From: Caballeronia grimmiae | Lineage (GTDB): Bacteria > Pseudomonadota > Gammaproteobacteria > Burkholderiales > Burkholderiaceae | DNA length: 64,000 nucleotides | Assembly: GCF_000698555.1 (NCBI RefSeq) | Contig: NZ_JFHE01000001.1 | Span: forward strand, 62,001 to 126,000 | Direction: 5' to 3' | Translations under genes and position numbers: made by a program | Notes under the pieces: model-generated | Told to the model about the DNA's origin: nothing | Databases searched by the model: none | The model's input: only the letters and a program-made list of their open reading frames with translations | Shown: positions 53,813 through 62,028 of the stretch, piece by piece | How positions within the stretch are numbered: the first letter of the stretch is position 1 | Layout of the letters: the number at the start of each line of letters is the position of its first letter

Positions 53813-54297
53813 CGCGTCGCGCGCTCGCCGACCGCGCCGAAGACGACGAAGCGGAACGCGTCGAACCGCTCGGCCCGGACGACCTGCCCTTCAATCCGTA
53901 TAAAGGCAATCGCGGCGTCACCCGGGCATGGCACGCGATGAAGAACTCGATTTCCGGATTGCGCGTCGCGATTCGCGAGGAAAGTGCTTTTCGGCAGGAG
54001 TTGACGCTCGCCGCGATCCTGCTGCCGTGCAGCGTCGTCGTGCCGGTCGTTCCGGTCGAGCGCGCGGCGCTGGTTGCCTCAGTGCTGCTCGTGCTCATCG
54101 TCGAATTGCTCAATTCCAGCGTCGAGGCGGTCATCGACCGCATCTCGCTCGAACGGCACGAACTCTCGAAGCGCGCGAAAGACTTCGGCAGCGCCGCCGT
54201 GATGGTCGCGCTGGGCGCGTGCGTGCTCACGTGGACGCTGATCCTATGGCCGCTTGCGCCTGCGCTCGCCGCGTGGCTCGCCCAGTCCGCGAAGTGA
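53809..54297 (+). CDS. dgkA: Diacylglycerol kinase DgkA
   Basis: 162 residues, starting in the GT4 stop (ATGA overlap). Three membrane segments and the DgkA signature VELLNSSVEAVIDRISLERH followed by KRAKDFGSAAVM; the catalytic Glu/Asn region is intact. About 40 residues longer than E. coli DgkA (122) because of a hydrophilic N-terminal extension (MTRRALADRAEDDEAE). It phosphorylates diacylglycerol to phosphatidic acid at the inner membrane, which would recycle the product of the PlcP-like enzyme. Confidence 0.92.
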   Translation: MTRRALADRAEDDEAERVEPLGPDDLPFNPYKGNRGVTRAWHAMKNSISGLRVAIREESAFRQELTLAAILLPCSVVVPVVPVERAALVASVLLVLIVELLNSSVEAVIDRISLERHELSKRAKDFGSAAVMVALGACVLTWTLILWPLAPALAAWLAQSAK

Positions 54298-54335
54298 TGG
54301 CACCGAACTTTGCTCCATCTCAGAAAAGGAAAAGA

Positions 54336-54362
54336 CCTGCCCGAGAGTCAAGCCCGGGCAGG
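54336..54362 (-). other. Hairpin with T-rich flank on the minus strand
   Basis: CCTGCCCG (54336-54343) and CGGGCAGG (54355-54362) pair perfectly. The adjoining A-rich stretch reads as T-rich on the minus strand, so it would terminate leftward transcription; on the plus strand it follows dgkA without a T-run. A TATAAT (54376-54381) just after it may be the -10 of the TetR gene. Confidence 0.4.
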
Positions 54363-54449
54363 CAAAGACGCGGTTTATAATCGTCCGATATTCTCAAAAA
54401 TAGCAACGGAAGCGGACGGGAGCACTCTCTGCACGCCCGCGCGAGCCGG

Positions 54450-55205
54450 ATGCCAAGGTCGGACGACATGGAAGCGAAACCTCCCCGCCGCACCCGCGAA
54501 CGGATTCTCGAGCTGTCACTGAAGTTGTTCAACGATATCGGCGAGCCGAACGTCACGACGACGACCATCGCCGAGGAAATGGAAATCAGTCCAGGCAATC
54601 TGTACTACCATTTCCGCAACAAGGACGACATCATCAACAGCATCTTCGCTCAGTTCGAGCAGCAGATTCAGAAGCGGCTGCGCTTTCCGGACGATCATCG
54701 TCCGACGATCGACGAGATGTGGTCCTATCTGCAGTACATGGCCGATTTTTTGTGGGCGTACCGGTTCCTGTATCGCGACCTGAACGACCTGCTCGCGCGC
54801 AACCGCACCCTCGAGACGCATTTCAAGCAGATCATCACGCACAAGGTGCGCTTTGCCGGCCAGTTGTGCGAGGCGCTCGTCGCCGATGGCGAGATGGTCG
54901 CGACGCCCGACGAGATCAAGGTGATCGCGACGAACATCGGCGTGATCTCGACGTACTGGCTGTCGTATCAGTACGTGATGAACCCGCGCAAGTACAACGA
55001 TCAGGAAGCGATCCGCGCGGAACTGCATCAGGCGAGCCTGCACATTATTTCGATCATGGCGCCGTATCTGCGCGGCCGCTCGCGTCAGCTTTTCGATGAC
55101 CTGGTGTCCGGTAAACTGGCCAAGCGCGAATATGCGGACTTTCTGCCGCCGCGCGACGATGCCGCTGCCGCATCGAAGACCGAAACACCAAAGGATTCCC
55201 GATAA
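54450..55205 (+). CDS. TetR/AcrR family transcriptional regulator
   Basis: 251 residues. N-terminal helix-turn-helix: RERILELSLKLFNDIGEPNV, TTIAEEMEISPGNLYYHFRN, KDDIINSIFAQFE. The C-terminal ligand/dimer domain includes WSYLQYMADFLWAYRFLYRD and AYWLSYQYV-like ISTYWLSYQYVMNPRK. The stop overlaps the LOG gene start (TAATG). Target and ligand are unknown; autoregulation of the TetR-LOG-SDR set is likely but not shown. Confidence 0.88.
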   Translation: MPRSDDMEAKPPRRTRERILELSLKLFNDIGEPNVTTTTIAEEMEISPGNLYYHFRNKDDIINSIFAQFEQQIQKRLRFPDDHRPTIDEMWSYLQYMADFLWAYRFLYRDLNDLLARNRTLETHFKQIITHKVRFAGQLCEALVADGEMVATPDEIKVIATNIGVISTYWLSYQYVMNPRKYNDQEAIRAELHQASLHIISIMAPYLRGRSRQLFDDLVSGKLAKREYADFLPPRDDAAAASKTETPKDSR

Positions 55206-55789
55206 TGAAGGCAGTCTGTGTCTATTGCGGCTCCGCGACCGGAGCCCGCCCCGTCTATGCCGAAGCGGCCAAAGCGTTTGGCCGCGCGCTCGTCGAAGCC
55301 AATCTGTCGCTCGTGTATGGCGGCGGCCGTGTCGGCTTGATGGGCCTCATCGCCGATGAAGTGCTCGCCGCTGGCGGACGCGCGGTCGGCGTCATTCCCG
55401 AGTTGCTGCTCGCGAAGGAAGTGGGCCATACGGATCTCACCGAACTGCACGTCGTGCCCGACATGCACGAGCGCAAGAAAAAAATGGCCGATCTCGCCGA
55501 TGCGTTCGTCGCGATGCCCGGCGGCGTCGGCACCTTTGAAGAGTTCTTCGAGGTCTACACGTGGGCGCAGCTCGGCTATCACCAGAAGCCGGTCGGCCTG
55601 TTGAACGTGAACGGCTATTTCGAGCCGCTGATGTCGATGCTTCGCCATACCGTCGACGAAGGCTTCATGCGCAAGCCGTATCTGGACTTCATCCAGATCG
55701 CCGCCGAACCCGGCGGGATGATCGCGAAGCTCGAAGCGTACACGCCTCCCGCCCACGACAAGTGGACGGAAAACCGCAACGTCGTTTGA
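55205..55789 (+). CDS. LOG family nucleotide 5'-monophosphate phosphoribohydrolase
   Basis: 194 residues of the Rossmann LOG fold (TIGR00730). The nucleotide motif VYGGGRVGLMGLIADEVLAA and the catalytic PGGVGTFEEFFEVYTWAQLG are intact. Members release cytokinin bases or free nucleobases from nucleoside monophosphates; in bacteria the physiological role is mostly unclear. Coupled to the TetR gene (TAATG) and 11 bp before the SDR gene. Confidence 0.88.
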   Translation: MKAVCVYCGSATGARPVYAEAAKAFGRALVEANLSLVYGGGRVGLMGLIADEVLAAGGRAVGVIPELLLAKEVGHTDLTELHVVPDMHERKKKMADLADAFVAMPGGVGTFEEFFEVYTWAQLGYHQKPVGLLNVNGYFEPLMSMLRHTVDEGFMRKPYLDFIQIAAEPGGMIAKLEAYTPPAHDKWTENRNVV

Positions 55790-55800
55790 GGATCGAATCG

Positions 55801-56547
55801 ATGTCGAAAGTCATCCTGATCACCGGGGCAAGCCGCGGCATCGGCCGTTCGGCTGCGATTCTCGCGGGCGCGCGCGGCTGGTCGGTCGGCGTCAACTACG
55901 CGACGAACGCCCGCGCCGCCGATGAAACCGTCGCCGCCGTGCAGGCCGCGGGCGGCAAGGCCATCGCCATTCAGGGCGACGTTTGCGACGAAGCCGCGAT
56001 CATCGCGATGTTCGACGCCACCGAAGAGGCGTTCGGCCAGCTCGATGGCGTGGTGAACAACGCGGGTATCGTCGCGCCGGGGTCGGCGCTGGCGGACATG
56101 GACGTCGCGCGTCTGAAGCGCATTTTCGACACCAACGTGCTCGGCGCGTATCTGTGCGCGCGCGAAGCGGCGCGGCGACTTTCGCGCTCGCGCGGCGGCA
56201 AGGGCGGCGCGATCGTGAACGTGTCGTCGGCGGCGGCGCGGCTGGGTGCGCCGAACGAATACGTTGACTATGCCGGCTCGAAAGGCGCGATCGACGTGCT
56301 GACCATCGGGCTGTCGAAGGAACTCGGGCCGCAAGGCGTGCGCGTGAACGCGATCCGCCCCGGGCTCATCGAGACCGAGATTCATGCGAGCGGCGGAAAG
56401 CCGGATCGCGCGCAGGTGCTCGGCGTGCAGACGCCGCTCGGCCGTGCGGGCACAGCGGACGAAGTCGGGGAATCGATCGTGTGGCTGTTGTCGGATGCGT
56501 CGTCGTATGTGACGGGAGCGATCGTCGACGTGACGGGCGGGCGGTGA
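55801..56547 (+). CDS. Short-chain dehydrogenase/reductase
   Basis: 248 residues from the ATG at 55801. Classical SDR: cofactor motif ITGASRGIGRSAAIL (TGxxxGIG), VVNNAGIVAPGS (NNAG), catalytic Ser in VNVSSAAARLGAPNE, YxxxK in YVDYAGSKGAID, and RPGLIETEIHASG. Probably NADP-dependent from the N-terminal Asn/Arg region (NYATNARAADETV). Substrate unknown. Convergent with the second DUF5672 gene, 15 bp between stops. Confidence 0.9.
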   Translation: MSKVILITGASRGIGRSAAILAGARGWSVGVNYATNARAADETVAAVQAAGGKAIAIQGDVCDEAAIIAMFDATEEAFGQLDGVVNNAGIVAPGSALADMDVARLKRIFDTNVLGAYLCAREAARRLSRSRGGKGGAIVNVSSAAARLGAPNEYVDYAGSKGAIDVLTIGLSKELGPQGVRVNAIRPGLIETEIHASGGKPDRAQVLGVQTPLGRAGTADEVGESIVWLLSDASSYVTGAIVDVTGGR

Positions 56548-56562
56548 TCGGAGAGCAGCGCG

Positions 56563-57444
56563 TCATGTGGGCTCGGGAGCGAATCCGATCTGATATCCGC
56601 GTTGCATCAACATCTGCGCGAAATCCATCTCGCGTAACAATCGCGCCGTCATGCTTCGCGGCCACGAATAGCGCAACGTCGGCGGATCGATCCCGACGAG
56701 ACGGCGGCATTTACCATGATGGCCGAAAAGCCGCGAGAGATCGGCATCCGCGTGCAAACTTCCGCTGTCTTCCATGGCGAATTGCGCACAGAGATCGAGC
56801 GGCGCAAAGCGGATGCCGACTGCTTCCAGTTGCGGTCTCAGCAGGCAGGTGAGTTGCACGTCTTCGTTCGTCGGATTGGCAGTCCAGTGCGGTTTGAACG
56901 GATTCTTCAAATAACCGTCGGGCGGTATGACGACGACTTGTATGTCTTGGTGCGTGAACAGCGTCTGCATCATGCGGCGGCTACGCAGGCTGAATCCGCC
57001 GTTCAGTATGGGCAGAACGGAATGACCGGGCTTATTCAGCAAAGGCAACCAGGAAAAGTTGTCCATCCACCGTGTGCCTTCGGGCGAATGAACGCGCGCG
57101 AGATGAACCGGCGCGCCGATATAGTCGTAGTCGAAGTATTCGTCGCGCCAGTTCGCGCCATCCAGCACCCAGCCATCATCCTGCACGACGAGCGCGTAGT
57201 CAGTCTCGATGAAATGCCAGAGGACGAACATCATGAACCAGCTGTATTCGATGTAGCTCATCGGTGCGATGGCCTCGTGCCGGATGCTCGCCGGCAGATC
57301 GGCGGGCGCGTGAGGACAACATAGCACTGCGCGCGCGCCCGGCATGTTGCGCTGACTGAGCGTCAGGGCATAGGCGGCACTTTGGGCATCGGACACACCG
57401 GTTACGGCAATGAGCGTAATGCGGCTGAAGGCTGAGTGGGACAT
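56563..57444 (-). CDS. DUF5672 glycosyltransferase-like protein (second copy)
   Basis: 293 residues. The DUF5672 core is present: EYSWFMMFVLWHFIETDYAL, VVQDDGWVLDGANWRDEYFD, YDYIGAPVHLARVH, ILNGGFSLRSRRMMQ, NEDVQLTCLLRPQLEAVGIR and FAPLDLCAQFAME. Shared blocks with the gene at 38822 are QWDG/QDDG, DYDYIGA, NGGFSLRS and GIRFAP. Probably a cytosolic GT-A-like enzyme for surface polysaccharide or protein glycosylation, but no acceptor is suggested by the neighbours (SDR, DUF924). Confidence 0.78.
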   Translation of the reverse strand: MSHSAFSRITLIAVTGVSDAQSAAYALTLSQRNMPGARAVLCCPHAPADLPASIRHEAIAPMSYIEYSWFMMFVLWHFIETDYALVVQDDGWVLDGANWRDEYFDYDYIGAPVHLARVHSPEGTRWMDNFSWLPLLNKPGHSVLPILNGGFSLRSRRMMQTLFTHQDIQVVVIPPDGYLKNPFKPHWTANPTNEDVQLTCLLRPQLEAVGIRFAPLDLCAQFAMEDSGSLHADADLSRLFGHHGKCRRLVGIDPPTLRYSWPRSMTARLLREMDFAQMLMQRGYQIGFAPEPT

Positions 57445-57569
57445 GGTGCGGCATTCATCGAGAAGAGCAGCCGCTCAGGATAAATCCGGGCAGCACATGC
57501 AGACTACTGGCTGCAGTGCCCGACGTCCATGCCGAAATGTGAAATTTCAGCCCGGCGCGATGCTCCGCA

Positions 57570-58154
57570 TCAAAACCCCCCATGCTTCGCGAGCCACGCC
57601 TCTTCCTCCGCCGAAGTGCCCCGCCCCAGAATCCGGTTGCGATGCGGAAATCTCCCAAACCGCGCGATCACGTCCGCATGCTCCACCGCCGATTCGTAGA
57701 AGCTCGCGACGCCCGTCTCGTCTTTCAGCTTCTCGAAGAGACGCAGCGATTCGCGCTGGCTCGGCATCGTTTCATCGTGTTCGAACGGCATATACGCGAA
57801 CGCGCGATGGTACGCCGTCGGCAAACGCAGATCGTCGCCCTTCTCGACCATCGATGCAGCCAGCGCGAGCGCCCGCTGATCGCCCGCGAACGCACGCGGC
57901 GTATTGCGATGGCAATTGCGCGACAACTGATCCAGCAGCACGATCAGCGCTAGCGCGCCGAGCGGGGTGCGCTCCCAATCGCGCAAGCCGCCCGCCTGCG
58001 CTTCGTCGAGCAGCGGACCGAAGCGCTCGTTGAGCATCGCGTCGAACGCGCGCTTTTTCGTCCACCATTGCTTGCGCTCGGCCCCGAACTCGGGCGATCC
58101 CGCAACGCCGAACCACGCATCGAGAACCGCCTGCGCGCGAGGATCGATGCTCAA
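57570..58154 (-). CDS. DUF924 family protein
   Basis: 194 residues from a TTG at 58154 that overlaps the alaX stop (TTGA). DUF924 features: VLDAWFGVAGSPEFGAERKQ, WWTKKRAFDAMLNERFG, GALALIVLLDQLSRNCHRNT, FAYMPFEHDETMPSQRES and FGRFPHRNRILGR. All-helical fold with a conserved Arg/His/Asp set; function unknown, although some members are linked to tRNA or nucleotide metabolism. The overlap with alaX suggests coupled expression. Confidence 0.85.
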   Translation of the reverse strand: MSIDPRAQAVLDAWFGVAGSPEFGAERKQWWTKKRAFDAMLNERFGPLLDEAQAGGLRDWERTPLGALALIVLLDQLSRNCHRNTPRAFAGDQRALALAASMVEKGDDLRLPTAYHRAFAYMPFEHDETMPSQRESLRLFEKLKDETGVASFYESAVEHADVIARFGRFPHRNRILGRGTSAEEEAWLAKHGGF

Positions 58155-58882
58155 GCCAGTTCCAGCACGAGCCGCCGCGTGCGCGCGCTCTTCTTCTCGA
58201 GCTTCGCAATGCGCAGCCCGCCGATCTCGCCGGTATTGCGCACATGCGTGCCGCCGCACGGCTGCAAATCGACGTTCTCGATGCGCAAGAGCCGCACGCG
58301 GCCGAGACCCATCGGCGGCTTCACGCTCATCGTGCGAACGAGTTCGGGGCGCGCGGCCATTTCGTCGTCGGTGATCCATTCGGTGCGCACGTCGTGCGAT
58401 CCGCCGATCAGCTCGCGCAGTTTCGTCTCCACGTCTTCGCGCTCGATCGGTTCGACGGTGGCGAGATCGAGCCGCGCGTAATCCATCGTGATGCTGCAGC
58501 CATCGACCGGATACGGCAACACGGCGCAAATCAGGTGGCTCGCCGTATGCAGCCGCATATGCCGATACCGCCGCTCCCAGTCGATCTCCGCGCTCACCCT
58601 GTGCCCCGCCTTCAGCTTCGCGAGCGCGTCTTCCTGGCCGGGCGCGGGCACGTGCACGGCGTCGTCGGGCGTCGCGCCTTCGAACTTCGCCTTGCGCGTA
58701 TCGGCAATCGCGATGACCGTGCCGTCCGCGAGCGTCAGCGTGCCCGCATCGCCGGCCTGACCGCCGCCGAGCGGATAGAACACGGTCTGATCGAGATGGA
58801 TGCCCGCTTCGTCGATCGCGGTGATGGTCGCGTCGCAGCGCGTTTGATAGGCGTCCTCGTGAAAGAGTGCGCGTGTGCTCAT
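58151..58882 (-). CDS. alaX: Alanyl-tRNA editing protein AlaX
   Basis: 243 residues from the ATG at 58882, free-standing alanyl-tRNA editing domain. The zinc-binding motifs are RLHTASHLICAVL (HxxxH) and QPCGGTHVRNTGEIGGLRI (CxxxH). The N-terminal beta-barrel half (FYPLGGGQAGDAGTLTLADG) is the AlaX-M/L type. It deacylates Ser- or Gly-mischarged tRNA-Ala. It lies between the globin gene and DUF924. Confidence 0.92.
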   Translation of the reverse strand: MSTRALFHEDAYQTRCDATITAIDEAGIHLDQTVFYPLGGGQAGDAGTLTLADGTVIAIADTRKAKFEGATPDDAVHVPAPGQEDALAKLKAGHRVSAEIDWERRYRHMRLHTASHLICAVLPYPVDGCSITMDYARLDLATVEPIEREDVETKLRELIGGSHDVRTEWITDDEMAARPELVRTMSVKPPMGLGRVRLLRIENVDLQPCGGTHVRNTGEIGGLRIAKLEKKSARTRRLVLELA

Positions 58883-58968
58883 GACTTCATATCCTCGATT
58901 GGCTTGCCGGTAATCGACAGATGATGCCGCAAACGAACGCCGGCTCGCCCGATACAAAAGCAGGCGAT

Positions 58969-59403
58969 TCAACCGGGACGGTTGCGCATCCAGTCGGCGG
59001 TATCGAAGAAGGAAGCCAGCAGGCGTTCGCGCAGCGGCTCCGGCAGGCCGATGTCTTCCATCGCCCAGGCCATGCAGCGCAGCCATTGATCGCGCTCGGC
59101 GGATGCAATCGCGAACGGCAGATGCCGCGCCCGCAAGCGCGGATGCCCGAAGCGGCTGATGTAGTGATCCGGCCCGCCCATCCAGCCGCACAGGAACCAG
59201 AAGGTCTTGTCGCGCGAATTGTCGAGCGTTGGAGGATGCAGCGCGCGGATGCCCGCGAACTCCGGTTCCAGGTCCATCAGGTCATAGAAACGGTCGACGA
59301 GCGCACGCACGCGCTCCTCGCCGCCGACCAGCTCGAACGCGGTCGGCGCGTTGTCGCGATTGCTCGTTTCGTCGCCGGAGGATGGTTGATTCACTTCGCT
59401 CAT
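58969..59403 (-). CDS. Group 2 truncated hemoglobin
   Basis: 144 residues. The proximal heme His is in FGHPRLRARHLPF, with the CD-loop and TrHb2 signature FYDLMDLEPEFAGIRALHPP before it and WMGGPDHYISRFGHP leading into it; the C-terminal helix carries WLRCMAWAMEDIGLPEP. A 20-residue hydrophilic N-terminal extension precedes the fold. Group 2 globins handle oxygen, NO or peroxide; nothing here settles which. Last 22 bp before the permease gene. Confidence 0.9.
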   Translation of the reverse strand: MSEVNQPSSGDETSNRDNAPTAFELVGGEERVRALVDRFYDLMDLEPEFAGIRALHPPTLDNSRDKTFWFLCGWMGGPDHYISRFGHPRLRARHLPFAIASAERDQWLRCMAWAMEDIGLPEPLRERLLASFFDTADWMRNRPG

Positions 59404-59424
59404 TGCTTTGCTTTCTACAAAAAA

Positions 59425-62028
59425 CTACGCGTCACGCAAGGATTGCAGCGCCGGACGCGCCAGCACGCGGCGCAGGCTCATCCAGCCGCCGAGCCCCGCG
59501 CACGCGATGCCCGCGACGATGCCCGCCGGCACGAGCCACGGATTGAAATCGATATGGAATTCGAACACGCGCGAGGCCAGCACGTAACCGATGCCTTGCG
59601 CGCCGAGCGCGGCCATCAGCCCCGCGAGCGCGCCGACCGCGACGAATTCGGCGACCTGCACCGACCGCACCTGCCGATGCGACGCCCCGAGCGCCCGCAA
59701 CAGCGCCGATTCGCGCATGCGCTCGTCGCGCGTGCCCGCAAGCGCCGCGTACAGCACGAGCACCCCCGCCGCGAGCGTGAACAGGAACAGGAACTGGACC
59801 GCGCCGATCACCTGCGCGAGCGTGCGCTGAATCTGCGCGAGGATCGGCGCCGTATCGATGGCCGTCACGTTCGGGTAAGCCGCGATCAGGCCGTCGATCA
59901 TGCGCTGGTCGTCGGCGGGCAGATGGTAGCTCGTAATGAACGTCGCGGGCAGATCGGCGAGCGCCTCGGGCGGCATCAGCACGAAGAAGTTGACCTTGAA
60001 CGAATTCCAGTCGACCTTGCGCAGGCTGGTCACGGGCGCTTCCACCGGCAGACCGGCGACATCGAAGCGCAGCACGTCGCCCATTTTGACGCGGATGGTC
60101 TTCGCGATGCCCTCTTCGATCGACACCTGCGGCTTCGCGCTCGTGCCGAACCACGCGCCCTGCGTCACGCGGTTGTCGTCCGGCAAGGCGGTCGTGTAAG
60201 AGAGGTTGAACTCGCGGTCGACGAGCCGCTTTGCATCGGCTCTTTCGTAGCTGTCCGGATTGACCGGCTTGCCGTTGATCGAGACGAGACGCGCGCGCAC
60301 CATCGGCGATAGCGCGGCCTGCGGCTGACCGTGTCCATGCAGATAGGCGAGCACGCCGTCGCGCTGCTCCGGCTGGATGTCGATCAGGAATTCGTTGGGC
60401 GCGTCGGGCGGCGTGGCGTCGCGCCATCCCTTAATGAGATCGTTGCGCGTCATCGCGATCAGCAACAGGCACATCAACCCGATGCCGAGCGCGGTGATCT
60501 GCAACGCGCTCGCACCGCTGCGCCGCTCCAGCGACGCGAGCGCATAGCGCCAGCCGACGCCCGCGCGGCTCTTCTCGCGCCGTACGAAACGCGCCGCCAC
60601 CCACAGCGCCGCCCGCGCGATCGCGCCGAACAGCAGCAGCCCCGCCGCAAAGCCGCCCGCGACGATGCCGCCGAGCTTCCATTCCCCCGCTGCGATGACG
60701 AGCAGCCCCGCGAACAGCAGCACGCCGACACCGTAGGCCGCGTAAGCGACGCGCCCGGCATCGCCGAGTTCGCGGCGGATCACGTGGACCGGCGGCACGC
60801 GCGTGAGCGGCAACAGCGGCGGCAGCGCGAAGCCGAGCAGCAGCACGAGCCCCATCGCGATGCCTTCGAGCGCCGGCCAGACGCTCGCCCGCGGCAGTTC
60901 GACATCGACGAGCGAGCCGAGCCAGTGCAGCAACACGAGATGGCCGATGAAGCCGAGCGCGATGCCCGCCGTGCTGCCGATCACGCCGATCGCCAGGAAT
61001 TCGTTCAGGAAGAGCGCGCGCAGCGTGCGCTGGCTGACACCCAGACAGCGCATTGCGGCACAGCCGTCGAGGTGGCGTCGCGCGAAGCGATGCGCGGCCA
61101 TCGCGATGGCAACCGCCGCGAGCAGCGCCGTCAACAGCGATACGAGCGTCAGGAAGTGGCTCGCGCGGTCGATCGTCTGCCGCACTTGCGGCTGACCATC
61201 CGATAGCGATTCGAGCGACACGCCGCGCAGCTTCCCGCCGTCGGTCTTGTCGCGGGCGAACTGCGCGAAGCGCTCCACTTGCGCGTCCGGCCCGGCCACG
61301 AGCAGCCGATAGGTCACGCGGCTTCCATACCCGAGCAGGCCGGTCCCGGCGATTTCATCGGCGCGCATCATCAGACGCGGCGAAAAGTTGACGAACGAGA
61401 AGCCGCGATCCAGCTCCCGCGTGATGACGGCGGCCACCGTGAAGGTCCGCGTGCCGACTTTGACCGTCCCGCCGACTTTGGTCTTCAGTGCATCGAGCAG
61501 CGCCGGATCGACCCAGACCGTGCCGGGCGCGGGAATGCCTTGCGCGGGCGCGTCGGGTGTCTCGGGGGCCGGCGCGATGCGCAGCGCCCCGCGCAGCGGA
61601 TAGCCGGCCGTCACGCCCTTGATCGCCGCGAGCCGCGACAACGGTTCGCGCGATGTCCCGCTGATCATGCTCGGGAAGATGGTCGTGCCGGCGGTCTCCA
61701 GCCCGAGCGAGCGGGCTTGCGCGGCGAAGATCGCATCGACGGGATGATCGGCGCGCACGACGAAATCGGCTGCGATCATCTGACGGCCATCGCGGGCGAG
61801 GCCCTGACGCATGCGATCGGCGAGAAAGCCGACGCTCGACAGCGCAGCGACGGCCAGCACCAGCGCGAGCAGCAGCATCGTCAGTTCGCCGGCGCGCCAG
61901 TCGCGTGCGGTCATGCGCCACGCCTGGCGCACGGTCTGCAGGAAGTCGAGTCCGGCTGTCGGATGCGTTTCGTGGAGAGAGGGCGACGCTTTGGCCGCGG
62001 GTTTGTCGTTACGGGCCGCGGTGCTCAA
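59425..62028 (-). CDS. FtsX-type ABC transporter permease (YbbP-like)
   Basis: 867 residues from a TTG at 62028 overlapping the DUF4126 stop (TTGA); the ATG at 61914 (MTARDWRAGEL) is an alternative. Two FtsX/MacB halves: SLLTALLAAVAIAMAAHRFA and the closing GVLVLYAALAGTRDERMRES then ALLRALGASHRQVR, with large periplasmic domains between eight to ten membrane segments. Members of this group export lipids or lipoproteins with a separate ATPase, or act in thioredoxin-dependent systems (YbbAP). No ATPase gene is adjacent. Confidence 0.86.
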   Translation of the reverse strand: MSTAARNDKPAAKASPSLHETHPTAGLDFLQTVRQAWRMTARDWRAGELTMLLLALVLAVAALSSVGFLADRMRQGLARDGRQMIAADFVVRADHPVDAIFAAQARSLGLETAGTTIFPSMISGTSREPLSRLAAIKGVTAGYPLRGALRIAPAPETPDAPAQGIPAPGTVWVDPALLDALKTKVGGTVKVGTRTFTVAAVITRELDRGFSFVNFSPRLMMRADEIAGTGLLGYGSRVTYRLLVAGPDAQVERFAQFARDKTDGGKLRGVSLESLSDGQPQVRQTIDRASHFLTLVSLLTALLAAVAIAMAAHRFARRHLDGCAAMRCLGVSQRTLRALFLNEFLAIGVIGSTAGIALGFIGHLVLLHWLGSLVDVELPRASVWPALEGIAMGLVLLLGFALPPLLPLTRVPPVHVIRRELGDAGRVAYAAYGVGVLLFAGLLVIAAGEWKLGGIVAGGFAAGLLLFGAIARAALWVAARFVRREKSRAGVGWRYALASLERRSGASALQITALGIGLMCLLLIAMTRNDLIKGWRDATPPDAPNEFLIDIQPEQRDGVLAYLHGHGQPQAALSPMVRARLVSINGKPVNPDSYERADAKRLVDREFNLSYTTALPDDNRVTQGAWFGTSAKPQVSIEEGIAKTIRVKMGDVLRFDVAGLPVEAPVTSLRKVDWNSFKVNFFVLMPPEALADLPATFITSYHLPADDQRMIDGLIAAYPNVTAIDTAPILAQIQRTLAQVIGAVQFLFLFTLAAGVLVLYAALAGTRDERMRESALLRALGASHRQVRSVQVAEFVAVGALAGLMAALGAQGIGYVLASRVFEFHIDFNPWLVPAGIVAGIACAGLGGWMSLRRVLARPALQSLRDA

